This document shows, piece by piece, positions 7,130-13,318 of a stretch of DNA of 14,464 nt. Position numbers and translations under genes: made by a program. Each line of letters starts with the position of its first letter. Position 1 is the stretch's first letter. The DNA comes from Planctomycetaceae bacterium. GTDB lineage: Bacteria > Planctomycetota > Planctomycetia > Pirellulales > Thermoguttaceae. The notes below the pieces were generated by a model. The model was not told the DNA's origin, ran no database searches, and saw only the letters and a list, made by a program, of their open reading frames with translations. The stretch is from positions 1 to 14,464 of the forward strand of contig JAIRLW010000631.1 in the NCBI GenBank assembly GCA_031259095.1, given 5' to 3'.

Positions 7130-8416
7130 ATGCCCAAATTTCACTTTTTAACAATTTTAATAGTTACGGTCATTCTGGCTGGCGTTGTGGAACAATCACA
7201 ACTGGTTGCGGAAGAGCCGGATCGTCCGTTTGTCTCACGTCCTTCGGTAGCGTTTACGCCTAATAACTTTACCAAACCCACCGTTTCTTCTACCCATTCT
7301 ACCACTTCCGCTTCTACCTCTTCCGCGCCGAATCCGCCGAAATCTTCCGAACAACTCCAATATATCGGAAATTCTTTAACATCAACTCCGATTACTTCAC
7401 GAAACAATGGACAGTCTTATCAATCAACACAACAAATATCGTCATCTGTTCCGCCAGTCCAGACCGAATATGGTCATTCCAATCATAACGCATTGCCGCC
7501 GGTTCAACAGGTTTCGGGAATCGAACCGGCACAATCATTCGGTAAAACTGCGGACGCAAGAGAATCATTAAGAACAGCGGAATCAAGAAAAGAATCGGAA
7601 TTGACGGTAACAAGGGAAAATACCGTCATTGACCGCGCAATCGGCATTCCGGCGAAAAACGGAAATGCCGGAACGTTCAAGGAAACAAATTACGAAACAA
7701 TAAGCGAAAATGAATTAGACCATGAATTAACAAATGAATTAAATGAATTAAAAAACTCCGGCAAACAGAATAATCAATCTGCCGATCATTTTTCCAAACC
7801 ATTACTCGATAAAACGATTGATTCCGGCAAAACCGGGAATGATAAAAAATTACTAAACCGTCCGAAAATTGCCAATGCGATTACGCCGTTGATTCCGGTT
7901 TTGGGCAGTTTGCTGATTGTTATTGGCGTATTTTTGATTCTTGCGTTGTTTCTTAAAAAAGTTTCGCCGAAAGGCAATCGTTTACTTCCGAAAGAAGCGT
8001 TTGAAGATTTAGGGCGTGCGGTGTTGACACAGAAAATTCAACTTCATCTTTTGCGTCTTGGTAACCGGTTGCTTTTGGTTTCGATGACGCCGGATGGAGT
8101 TTCACCGATTACGGAAATTACCGACCCGGACGAAGTCGTCCCATTATTGGGGTTATGCCGGCAACTGGATTCCCATTCATCGACCGAATTTTTCCGTAAA
8201 ACATTGAGTAGTTTTTCGACAAGCGGAGGCGAAGGCGGTTATTTTGGAACAGACGTTGCCCCAACCATGGACCCAAATAACCTGATCGGGAACAATCACC
8301 GAAAAACTTCGTCACGAAACAACCGATCAAAACAAACATCACTTGTTGATATTTACAGTGAACCGGATGAAAGCCTCGCCGAAATTCTTGCGAAAGGAGG
8401 AGGACAGCATGGTTAA
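7130..8416 (+). CDS. fliO: Flagellar biosynthesis protein FliO, with long low-complexity N-terminal region
   Basis: 428 residues, far longer than typical FliO (about 100-220). An N-terminal signal sequence (about 5-25) leads into a Ser/Thr/Pro/Gln/Asn-rich, presumably disordered region (about 30-245), including a repetitive stretch ENELDHELTNELNELKN. A single transmembrane helix, ITPLIPVLGSLLIVIGVFLI (about 251-275), is followed by the FliO-type cytoplasmic domain (about 285-345: PKEAFEDLGRAVLTQKIQLH, LGNRLLLVSMTPDGVSPITE) and a variable C-terminus. FliO assists assembly of the FliP/FliQ/FliR export gate of the flagellar type III secretion system. ATG at 7130 has GGAGGG at 7119-7124. The stop overlaps the fliP start (ATGGTTAA), implying translational coupling. 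FliO identity rests on topology, the short conserved domain and the fliP neighbour. Confidence 0.85.
   Translation: MPKFHFLTILIVTVILAGVVEQSQLVAEEPDRPFVSRPSVAFTPNNFTKPTVSSTHSTTSASTSSAPNPPKSSEQLQYIGNSLTSTPITSRNNGQSYQSTQQISSSVPPVQTEYGHSNHNALPPVQQVSGIEPAQSFGKTADARESLRTAESRKESELTVTRENTVIDRAIGIPAKNGNAGTFKETNYETISENELDHELTNELNELKNSGKQNNQSADHFSKPLLDKTIDSGKTGNDKKLLNRPKIANAITPLIPVLGSLLIVIGVFLILALFLKKVSPKGNRLLPKEAFEDLGRAVLTQKIQLHLLRLGNRLLLVSMTPDGVSPITEITDPDEVVPLLGLCRQLDSHSSTEFFRKTLSSFSTSGGEGGYFGTDVAPTMDPNNLIGNNHRKTSSRNNRSKQTSLVDIYSEPDESLAEILAKGGGQHG
8394..8400 (+). promoter_or_regulatory. Strong ribosome binding site deciding the fliP start
   Basis: AAGGAGG eight bases before ATG 8409-8411, inside the 3' end of fliO. 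It argues that fliP translation really begins at 8409 and passes through the repeat-derived leader, rather than at a TTG at 8343 or at a TTG at 8691 just before the signal-peptide-like segment. Confidence 0.8.
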
Positions 8417-9719
8417 AAATTGTTCAACATTGACGTTCAAAAAAACGGATCATTTCGGAATTGGGTGGTGTAACTTTTATGCCAATAATCAAGAGGTAGG
8501 CGATGTTTCGCCAAAACATCGCGTCGGTTCTGTGAACAGACGGAAATCAGAGTTCAAAGCGGAAAGAAACACCAATTGCCGTCATAAATCTGACTCCTAT
8601 GACTTTTCGGCGAAAGGTCGCTTACCTTATAAAGATCGCCTTGTCCCATTTGTTCCACATGTCCCTCCAATTACCGGAATTGCCGGTTTATTGAAGTATT
8701 TTTTATCGGCAGTTTTATTTTTCGTGTTGTTTTCATCGGTGTTTGGGCAGGAAGCGACGATGAACAATTACAATCCTCGTCGTCCTCCGGGAATGTATGC
8801 GAATCGGGTTGAGCCGCATTTTTGGAATCCGGAGCCGGACGCGAACAATGCGGCGGTCAACCGTTCCAACGACGATTCGTTCCAACCGACCCAAACACCG
8901 CTTGATCCGCCGGTCATGGAAAATCCGCCGCAACCCGGAGATATGACGCTTGGAGTTCCGAAAGAAGTTTTACCCGGAGCCGACTTTTTGCGAACACCCG
9001 GCGGTTTAGTTTCGACGTTGCAAATCATGGTGATTTTAACCGTGATTACGTTATCGCCGTCGATTATGATTATGACAACGTCTTTTGTTCGGGTGATGAC
9101 GGTGTTGGCGGTATTGCGTCAAGCGATTGGAACAAACCAATTACCGCCAAGCCAAGTGATTACGGCGTTATCGCTTTTCATTACGATGCTGATTATGATG
9201 CCGGTTTGGTCGGAGGTTTACACGGAATCGGTGTTACCGTTCAGTGAGCGGCGCATTGGACTTGAAGTTGCGTGGGAAAAAGGAGAATTACCGGTTCGGC
9301 AATTTATGGCGGCTCAAATTGAACGTTGCGGAAACACCGACGTTGTTCTGGAACTTTTACGTTATGTTAAAGACTACAAAGCGCCGGAACGTTTGACATG
9401 GCGGAATGTTCCATGGCGGGCGTTGTTACCGGGATTTATGCTGAGCGAATTGAAGACATCGTTTTTAATTGGTTTCCAGATTTATTTACCGTTTTTGGTG
9501 CTTGACATGGTGATTGCCAGCGTGATGGTTTCGATGGGGATGATGATGTTACCGCCGGTGATCATTTCGTTACCGTTTAAGTTAATGCTTTTTGTGTTGA
9601 TGGATGGTTGGAATCTTGTGGTGCTTATGCTCATTGACAGTTTTGAACCTTACACTCACGGAATGCCTATCACTGCAACTACTATCCAAAATGTTCTACA
9701 AACCACAGGATTTGGTTGA
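8409..9719 (+). CDS. fliP: Flagellar export gate protein FliP with a repeat-derived N-terminal leader
   Basis: 436 residues from ATG 8409; canonical FliP is about 245. The conserved part (about 200-410) is intact: STLQIMVILTVITLSPSIMI, SFVRVMTVLAVLRQAIGTNQ, the periplasmic EKGELPVRQFM segment, LLPGFMLSELKTSFLIGFQI and LPFKLMLFVLMDGWNLVVLM, giving four membrane helices of the flagellar type III export gate. A signal-peptide-like hydrophobic segment at about 90-113 (LLKYFLSAVLFFVLFSSVFG) would normally lie at the N-terminus, as FliP often has one. Here it is preceded by about 88 residues encoded by a palindromic element (8463-8640) and a 9-bp minisatellite (8641-8669). A Pro/Asn-rich linker (114-195) follows the signal. 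Coupled to fliO by an 8-bp overlap. fliQ, which usually follows, is absent here. Confidence 0.95.
   Translation: MVKNCSTLTFKKTDHFGIGWCNFYANNQEVGDVSPKHRVGSVNRRKSEFKAERNTNCRHKSDSYDFSAKGRLPYKDRLVPFVPHVPPITGIAGLLKYFLSAVLFFVLFSSVFGQEATMNNYNPRRPPGMYANRVEPHFWNPEPDANNAAVNRSNDDSFQPTQTPLDPPVMENPPQPGDMTLGVPKEVLPGADFLRTPGGLVSTLQIMVILTVITLSPSIMIMTTSFVRVMTVLAVLRQAIGTNQLPPSQVITALSLFITMLIMMPVWSEVYTESVLPFSERRIGLEVAWEKGELPVRQFMAAQIERCGNTDVVLELLRYVKDYKAPERLTWRNVPWRALLPGFMLSELKTSFLIGFQIYLPFLVLDMVIASVMVSMGMMMLPPVIISLPFKLMLFVLMDGWNLVVLMLIDSFEPYTHGMPITATTIQNVLQTTGFG
8463..8640. repeat. Intragenic palindromic element inside fliP (copy A)
   Basis: Imperfect palindrome: the left portion AGGTAGGCGATGTTTCGCC (from 8493) reappears inverted on the right as GGCGAAAGGTCGCTTACCTT (8610-8629). 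The stretch from 8530 to about 8629 aligns with 11360 to about 11480 on the plus strand: shared CTGTGAAC, GGAAATC, AACACCAATTGCCGT and TTTCGGCGAAAGG in the same order and similar spacing. The left end encodes IGWCNFYANNQEVGDVSPK, paralleled by IGWCVNLSNYKAGNLSPK in the DUF1080 protein. The element is stop-free in the fliP frame. Confidence 0.75.
8641..8669. repeat. 9-bp-unit minisatellite inside fliP
   Basis: TGTCCCATT, TGTTCCACA, TGTCCCTCC in 9-bp register, directly after the palindromic element and just before the signal-peptide-like segment; encodes LVPFVPHVPP. Related to the arrays at 6191-6228 and 9738-9850. Confidence 0.65.
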
Positions 9720-9737
9720 TAAAGTCAAGACGGAGGC

Positions 9738-9850
9738 ATCCCATTCGTCCTTATTATCCTTATTATCCCTATTATTCTTATTATCTCATTTGTTCCAACA
9801 TCAAAAATTTTAGGGACATAAGGGACGATAGGGACAAATGGGACGAAGGA
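9738..9850. repeat. Inverted pair of 9-bp-unit minisatellite arrays
   Basis: Left arm (about 9738-9800) carries CCTTATTAT-like 9-bp units between CATCCCATTCGTCC and CTCATTTGTTCC. Right arm (9812-9850) carries GGGACATAA, GGGACGATA, GGGACAAAT and GGGACGAAG. The arms are complementary in type, so the region could fold into a long hairpin starting about 19 bp after the fliP stop and may act as its terminator. The right end runs into TTTTTAGAGAATTCCC (9851-9866), resembling the terminal motif of the hairpin repeat family. Confidence 0.75.
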
Positions 9851-9932
9851 TTTTTAGAGAATTCCCAATAGAAATAAAATAATCGGTCTTTTTTTAATGA
9901 CCGAGAACTCGTTTTGCTTTCAGCGGCGAAGT

Positions 9933-10345
9933 CAGACCGGTTCGTCAAAACCAAGCGATTCAATCGATTGACACTGATTTTCCGGCGAAAAAAAACGAAC
10001 AACAATCCGTTCTCCAAAAAGAGTTGGCGCGGAGCTGATTCGCATTTCCTGATCCACTCCCGCAATCCGTCCGCTGCGAACTCGTCCTTCTTGCGGAACA
10101 TCGGCTTTATAAGTTAAAAGACCGGCAAAAACTTTGAGTCGTGCCGCAGCAATCTGTGCGGAATGTTCCAACGGCAAACTGCCAAGAATATGCAATGCAA
10201 CTCTCCGCCAAGACGAAAACATACCTCAACACCGTTGCGACCCGGTTGAAAATGAATATCGCTTGCGGAAAACGCCGCCGCGCCCGACAAGAATTTTATC
10301 AATCAGCGTAACAATGAAATCACCCGATTGTTTCCGCGATTCCAG
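9933..10345 (-). pseudogene. Remnant of a GspE/PilB-type secretion or pilus ATPase
   Basis: Pieces of one protein are readable in shifting frames on the minus strand. Near 10320-10285: DFIVTLIDKIL; then in another frame GAAAFSASDIHFQPGRNGVE followed by VCFRLGGELH (about 10285-10200); then in a third ILGSLPLEHSAQIAAARLKV, PQEGRVRSGRIAGVDQEMRI and SAPTLFGERIVVRFFSPENQ (about 10190-9960). This order matches the N2 domain of GspE/PilB (ASDIHxxP, RxxGxL, RLKxxAG, PQxGR, PTxxGERxVxR). At least two frameshifts are present, and the sequence ends at LGFDEPV before the Walker A, Asp-box and Walker B regions. It is therefore non-functional debris of a type II secretion/type IV pilus ATPase, bracketed by repeats (9738-9866 and 10423-10547). 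Homology above 10345 is not clear. The rest of 9720-10554 holds only repeats. Confidence 0.75.
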
Positions 10346-10422
10346 AAGTCATGTTTCAAAATGTTCCGCAACGGTTTGTAACATGACAGTTGACGGTGGA
10401 AAACCGGTGATTTCTAGCAAAA

Positions 10423-10547
10423 GGGAATCTCTAAAAATATCTTTTAGGCAACTTTTAAAAACTTCGATTTTAATCGACTAAAATCAATTTCAGTCGATTA
10501 AAATTGATTTTGTCCGGTCAAAAACAGGTTTTTTAACAGTTCTCTCT
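10423..10547. repeat. Dispersed A+T-rich hairpin repeat, copy 2
   Basis: Begins GGGAATCTCTAAAAATATC, continues AGGCAACTTTTAAAAACTTC (nearly the left arm of copy 1), then TCGATTTTAATCGACTAAAA and related TCGAYTGAAA-like units, ending near GGTTTTTTAACAGTTC. It lies directly downstream of the DUF1080 gene stop (10555), a plausible 3'-end hairpin. Confidence 0.75.
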
Positions 10548-10554
10548 GAATAAT

Positions 10555-11529
10555 TTATTTCAAGGGGCGAATCCAGATATTACGAAATTTTACGCCGGAA
10601 TGATGTTCTTGCAACATTATTGATCCGGTTTCTTTGAGCGGATAGGTTCCGGGAAGCACACGATGCAACGTGGTTCCAAGAATTTGCTGGTGATTCTGTA
10701 CCAATACGCCGTTATAAACAACCGTAACATAAGCAGGAACAGATAACTTGTTCTCATCCAATTGAGGAGCCGTGAAAAAAATATCGAAACTTTGCCAATC
10801 TCCAGCCTTTCGCGCAGGATTGACCAACGGCGGAAATTGTCCATAAATTGCTCCAGCGTTACCGTCGGCATAAATAAAACTATCGTGCGACTCAATAATC
10901 TGAATTTCAAAACGATCCATGATAAAAACGCCGCTGTTGCCCCAATTCATACGGTCTTCCCGTTTTGTCGGCGTACTCCATTCCAAATGTAACTGGAAAT
11001 CACCAAAAACCTGTTTGGTTCGTAACTGTCCGGTTTGATGAATATTGAATGCGCCGTTTTCAATGGGAACATCAATCGGTTTGCCGTTATTTCTTCGCCA
11101 CGCATCAAAATTTGTTCCGTCAAATAAGACAATGGCGTCATTAGGCGGCGTTACGTTGAGATCGCCCGTTCCCGATGAAACGATTTTTGGCTGCGGTCTC
11201 GTCTGATCGTGAACTCGCCATTTCGAATCTGGAAGAAACGGGCAATCTGTATATCCGGGTAAATCCTCTGCCGCAAAAAGAAATACTGATAAACCGCACA
11301 CAAAATAAGTTGTTATTGTTAAAAAAATTTTCCTAGCGTCAGCGATAGCCGACTTAACCCTGTGAACGGCAGGAAATCGGATAGCCAAACGACAGGCAAC
11401 ACCAATTGCCGTACGCACACAGGGGCAAAGTTGCCTATCGGCAACGCAGCCTTTCGGCGAAAGGTTGCCTGCCTTATAGTTACTTAAATTAACACACCAG
11501 CCTATGAACGCTAGGAAAATTTTTAACAT
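10555..11529 (-). CDS. DUF1080 (3-keto-disaccharide hydrolase) family exported protein with repeat-derived leader
   Basis: 324 residues. The catalytic-type domain (about 131-324) is a concanavalin-like fold with family signatures: AIVLFDGTNFDAWR, WGNSGVFIMDRFEIQIIES, GAIYGQFPPLVNPARKAGDW, QSFDIFFTAPQLD and a C-terminal SIMLQEHHSGVKFRNIWIRP. Family members cleave 3-keto-glycosides or occur in planctomycete polysaccharide loci. A hydrophobic export segment, KIFLTITTYFVCGLSVFLFA (about 67-86), lies unusually far in, because residues 1-65 are encoded by a palindromic element (11318-11528) whose end includes the start codon. No Shine-Dalgarno site precedes ATG 11529; a TTG at residue 48 is an alternative internal start, so the leader's translation is unproven. 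The Gfo/Idh/MocA gene ends 30 bp upstream, suggesting an operon in which the dehydrogenase makes or uses the 3-keto sugar. Confidence 0.85.
   Translation of the reverse strand: MLKIFLAFIGWCVNLSNYKAGNLSPKGCVADRQLCPCVRTAIGVACRLAIRFPAVHRVKSAIADARKIFLTITTYFVCGLSVFLFAAEDLPGYTDCPFLPDSKWRVHDQTRPQPKIVSSGTGDLNVTPPNDAIVLFDGTNFDAWRRNNGKPIDVPIENGAFNIHQTGQLRTKQVFGDFQLHLEWSTPTKREDRMNWGNSGVFIMDRFEIQIIESHDSFIYADGNAGAIYGQFPPLVNPARKAGDWQSFDIFFTAPQLDENKLSVPAYVTVVYNGVLVQNHQQILGTTLHRVLPGTYPLKETGSIMLQEHHSGVKFRNIWIRPLK
11318..11528. repeat. Intragenic palindromic element with terminal inverted repeats in the DUF1080 gene (copy B)
   Basis: Left end AAAATTTTCCTAGCGT (11326-11339 and flank) and right end ACGCTAGGAAAATTTT (about 11508-11523) are inverted copies, extending to GTTAAAAA on both outer sides with a 2-bp length difference. 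Internal hairpins include CCTTTCG/CGAAAGG (about 11451-11465), GTTGCC/GGCAAC (about 11431-11446) and GGCAA/TTGCC (about 11396-11411). Its interior is homologous to copy A in fliP. It is stop-free in the frame of the DUF1080 gene and provides that gene's ATG. Confidence 0.75.
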
Positions 11530-11559
11530 TGTATTGTTTTTATAAATTTTTCTTTTTCG

Positions 11560-12987
11560 TTACCCGACGTTAATCCATGAATCGACTTTTTCAAAAGTCC
11601 AGGGTTCGCGTTGATCACGTTCGGTGCAAAAATGTTTGTTTGCTTCTTCGGCGCGGTCGCCTTCAAAGGTTTCTTTGTCGGGATTCCAATTGAGTTTTGC
11701 GCCGCCTAGCAGCATCGAAATGTTACCGATATGGGCAATGGTGTGATTTCTGTGTCCGCATTCCGCCGTGTAATAACACGGTTTCCGCGATTTGACACAC
11801 AACGAAAAATCAATATGTTCGCCGCCTGCCCATCCTCGTCGTGCTTTTGCCGAGACCGTACTTTCCGATCGTCCGTAATTGGTGTTGGTTGGCGTAGAGT
11901 TGTCGAATTTAATCTGTAACAATTTATCATCGCTTGCCCGTAACGGTTGCCGCCAACCGCGCGATAACACCCAACCTTGGGTCCCTTCAATTTTCACCGC
12001 TTCCGTCGATGGATTTTCCGTGAACACTTCCAGCACAATTCCGTTTTTATATTTGTACTCGATATTAAATGTTTCCGCCGTATTCCAAACATCGTCAAAC
12101 GACGGCATAAACCATTCTTTCGCTTGCACCTCGACCGGTCCGGTCTCGTCAGTGTTCAACGCCCATTGTGCGATATTGACAAGATGCGATCCCCAATCCG
12201 TAAGTACTCCGCCGCTGTACGCAAAATTCCAACGCCAATTGTAATGATGCCGCGCCGGAATAAACGGTAACACCGGAGCCGGTCCCGACCATTTTTCATA
12301 ATCAATATGCTTCGGAATTTCGGTTACGGAAAAATTTGTTTCCCGCTTCATCGGATCGCGGTTTGTTGTGCTTCCTTTCGGGAGAATGACTTTAACACGA
12401 CGGATTTCGCCAAGATGACCATTCCGCGCCAAATTGACCATCTGTTGATAAACATCAATAGAACGATTTTCTGACGCTGTTTGATAAACACGCTGCGTCG
12501 CTTTTTGGAGGTCGCTTAAAATGCGTCCTTCTTTGATCGTTAACGTTGGTTTTTCGCAAATCACATCTTTACCGGCTTTCATCGCATAGACGGACAAAAG
12601 AACATGCCAATGATCCGGCGTAACAATATCCACCGCGTCAATATCCTTGCGATTGATTAAGTCGCGAAAATCTTCATACTTGTCGCAACCATGATATGTT
12701 TTGTCAGATTTTTTGGAATAAAAATCGTTGACTGTTTTTTGCGTATTGTTTAGATAATTTTTATCGGCGTCGCAAACCGCAATAACTTGTTGCAACGGAT
12801 TATTCAGCATGAGCGGCAAATTCCAACCGGCGCCGTGAGAACCGCAACCGATCAATCCCATTGTGATACGCTCGCTTGGCGGAATATCGCCGTCGCGTCC
12901 CAAAACAGTTTTCGGAACAATCATCGGCAACGCAATCGTTGTCAAAGCGCTGGTCTGTAAAAATGAACGACGTGAAATTTTTGTCAT
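11560..12987 (-). CDS. Tat-exported Gfo/Idh/MocA family oxidoreductase
   Basis: 475 residues. N-terminal twin-arginine signal SRRSFLQTSALTTIALPMIV (5-24) targets the folded, cofactor-loaded enzyme to the periplasm. The Rossmann NAD(P) motif is MGLIGCGSHGAG (43-54); then AVCDAD (70-75), VTPDHWHVLLSVYAMKAGKD (122-141), and CEKPTLT (144-150), the family's EKP catalytic-site signature. The C-terminal alpha/beta substrate domain includes WRWNFAYSGGVLTDWGSHLV and ends WTFEKVDSWINVG. Planctomycetes encode many such enzymes, often acting on inositols, glycosides or 3-keto sugars; the substrate cannot be read here. ATG at 12987 has AAGGAG at 12998-13003. It is first in a probable operon with the DUF1080 gene 30 bp downstream, which points to oxidation of a sugar at C3 coupled with cleavage of the keto-glycoside. 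Confidence 0.93.
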   Translation of the reverse strand: MTKISRRSFLQTSALTTIALPMIVPKTVLGRDGDIPPSERITMGLIGCGSHGAGWNLPLMLNNPLQQVIAVCDADKNYLNNTQKTVNDFYSKKSDKTYHGCDKYEDFRDLINRKDIDAVDIVTPDHWHVLLSVYAMKAGKDVICEKPTLTIKEGRILSDLQKATQRVYQTASENRSIDVYQQMVNLARNGHLGEIRRVKVILPKGSTTNRDPMKRETNFSVTEIPKHIDYEKWSGPAPVLPFIPARHHYNWRWNFAYSGGVLTDWGSHLVNIAQWALNTDETGPVEVQAKEWFMPSFDDVWNTAETFNIEYKYKNGIVLEVFTENPSTEAVKIEGTQGWVLSRGWRQPLRASDDKLLQIKFDNSTPTNTNYGRSESTVSAKARRGWAGGEHIDFSLCVKSRKPCYYTAECGHRNHTIAHIGNISMLLGGAKLNWNPDKETFEGDRAEEANKHFCTERDQREPWTFEKVDSWINVG

Positions 12988-13023
12988 AAGTTAAATCTCC
13001 TTTTGAAATAAAACAATGTAAAA

Positions 13024-13110
13024 TGTCTCTAAAAACTTGACTGAAATCGACTGAAATCGATTTTAGTCGATTTCGGTCGATTAAAAAACAAGTTTTTAGA
13101 AGTTACCTGT
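13024..13110. repeat. Dispersed A+T-rich hairpin repeat, copy 3
   Basis: The cleanest copy. Arms TCTAAAAACTTG (about 13028-13039) and CAAGTTTTTAGA (about 13089-13100) are exact inverses. Between them TGACTGAAATCGACTGAAAT and TCGATTTTAGTCGATTTCGG show the 10-bp TCGACTGAAA unit, first direct and then inverted. It lies about 37 bp upstream of the Gfo/Idh/MocA start. Confidence 0.85.
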
Positions 13111-13168
13111 CAATCAATGGTGAAAGATTCCACAAATTTTACCTAACTGAATATTAGAATCAATCGGG

Positions 13169-13264
13169 CATCTTTAAAATTAATTTTATTTCGATTTCAG
13201 TCGATTGAAATCAATTAAAATCGAAGAGTTTGTTTTTGGAAAAGAGTATATTTAGAGGTTCCCA
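13169..13264. repeat. Dispersed A+T-rich hairpin repeat, copy 4
   Basis: Left part ATCTTTAAAATTAATTTTAT then TCGATTTCAGTCGATTGAAA and TCAATTAAAATCGAAGAG; right end TTTAGAGGTTCCCAA. It lies about 55 bp downstream of the purN stop. Its left half closely matches copy 5 in the same orientation. Confidence 0.75.
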
Positions 13265-13318
13265 ATCGTTTGGGAATTTGCTGCTTTACCTAATTTAACA
13301 ACCAGCCGAATTAAGAAA

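Larger units (their letters stand above)
12988..13318. other. 331-bp intergenic region occupied mainly by two hairpin repeats
   Basis: No gene seen. Contains the Gfo/Idh/MocA ribosome binding site (12998-13003), repeat copies 3 and 4, and an A+T-rich remainder next to the purN stop. A short inverted pair, TTCCCAA-TCGT-TTGGGAA (13259-13276), could form a small hairpin but has no following T-run on either strand. Confidence 0.6.

Noticed and set aside
8343..8408. Upstream extension of fliP to a TTG
   Set aside because: ATG 8409 has a strong AAGGAGG at correct spacing and overlaps the fliO stop, so the extension is unlikely to be translated.
10114..10302. A separate small gene encoding a 62-residue protein
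   Set aside because: Its sequence (ASDIHFQPGRNG) continues the GspE/PilB homology found in other frames on either side, so it is part of a pseudogene.
8463..11528. Group II intron, retron or insertion sequence as the explanation of the shared element
   Set aside because: Each copy is only about 180-210 bp, has no reverse transcriptase or transposase in view, and remains in frame with the host gene.
13024..13264. CRISPR-like array, because of regularly repeated TCGACTGAAA units
   Set aside because: Units are only about 10 bp, contiguous and inverted in the second half; there are no uniform spacers and no cas genes.
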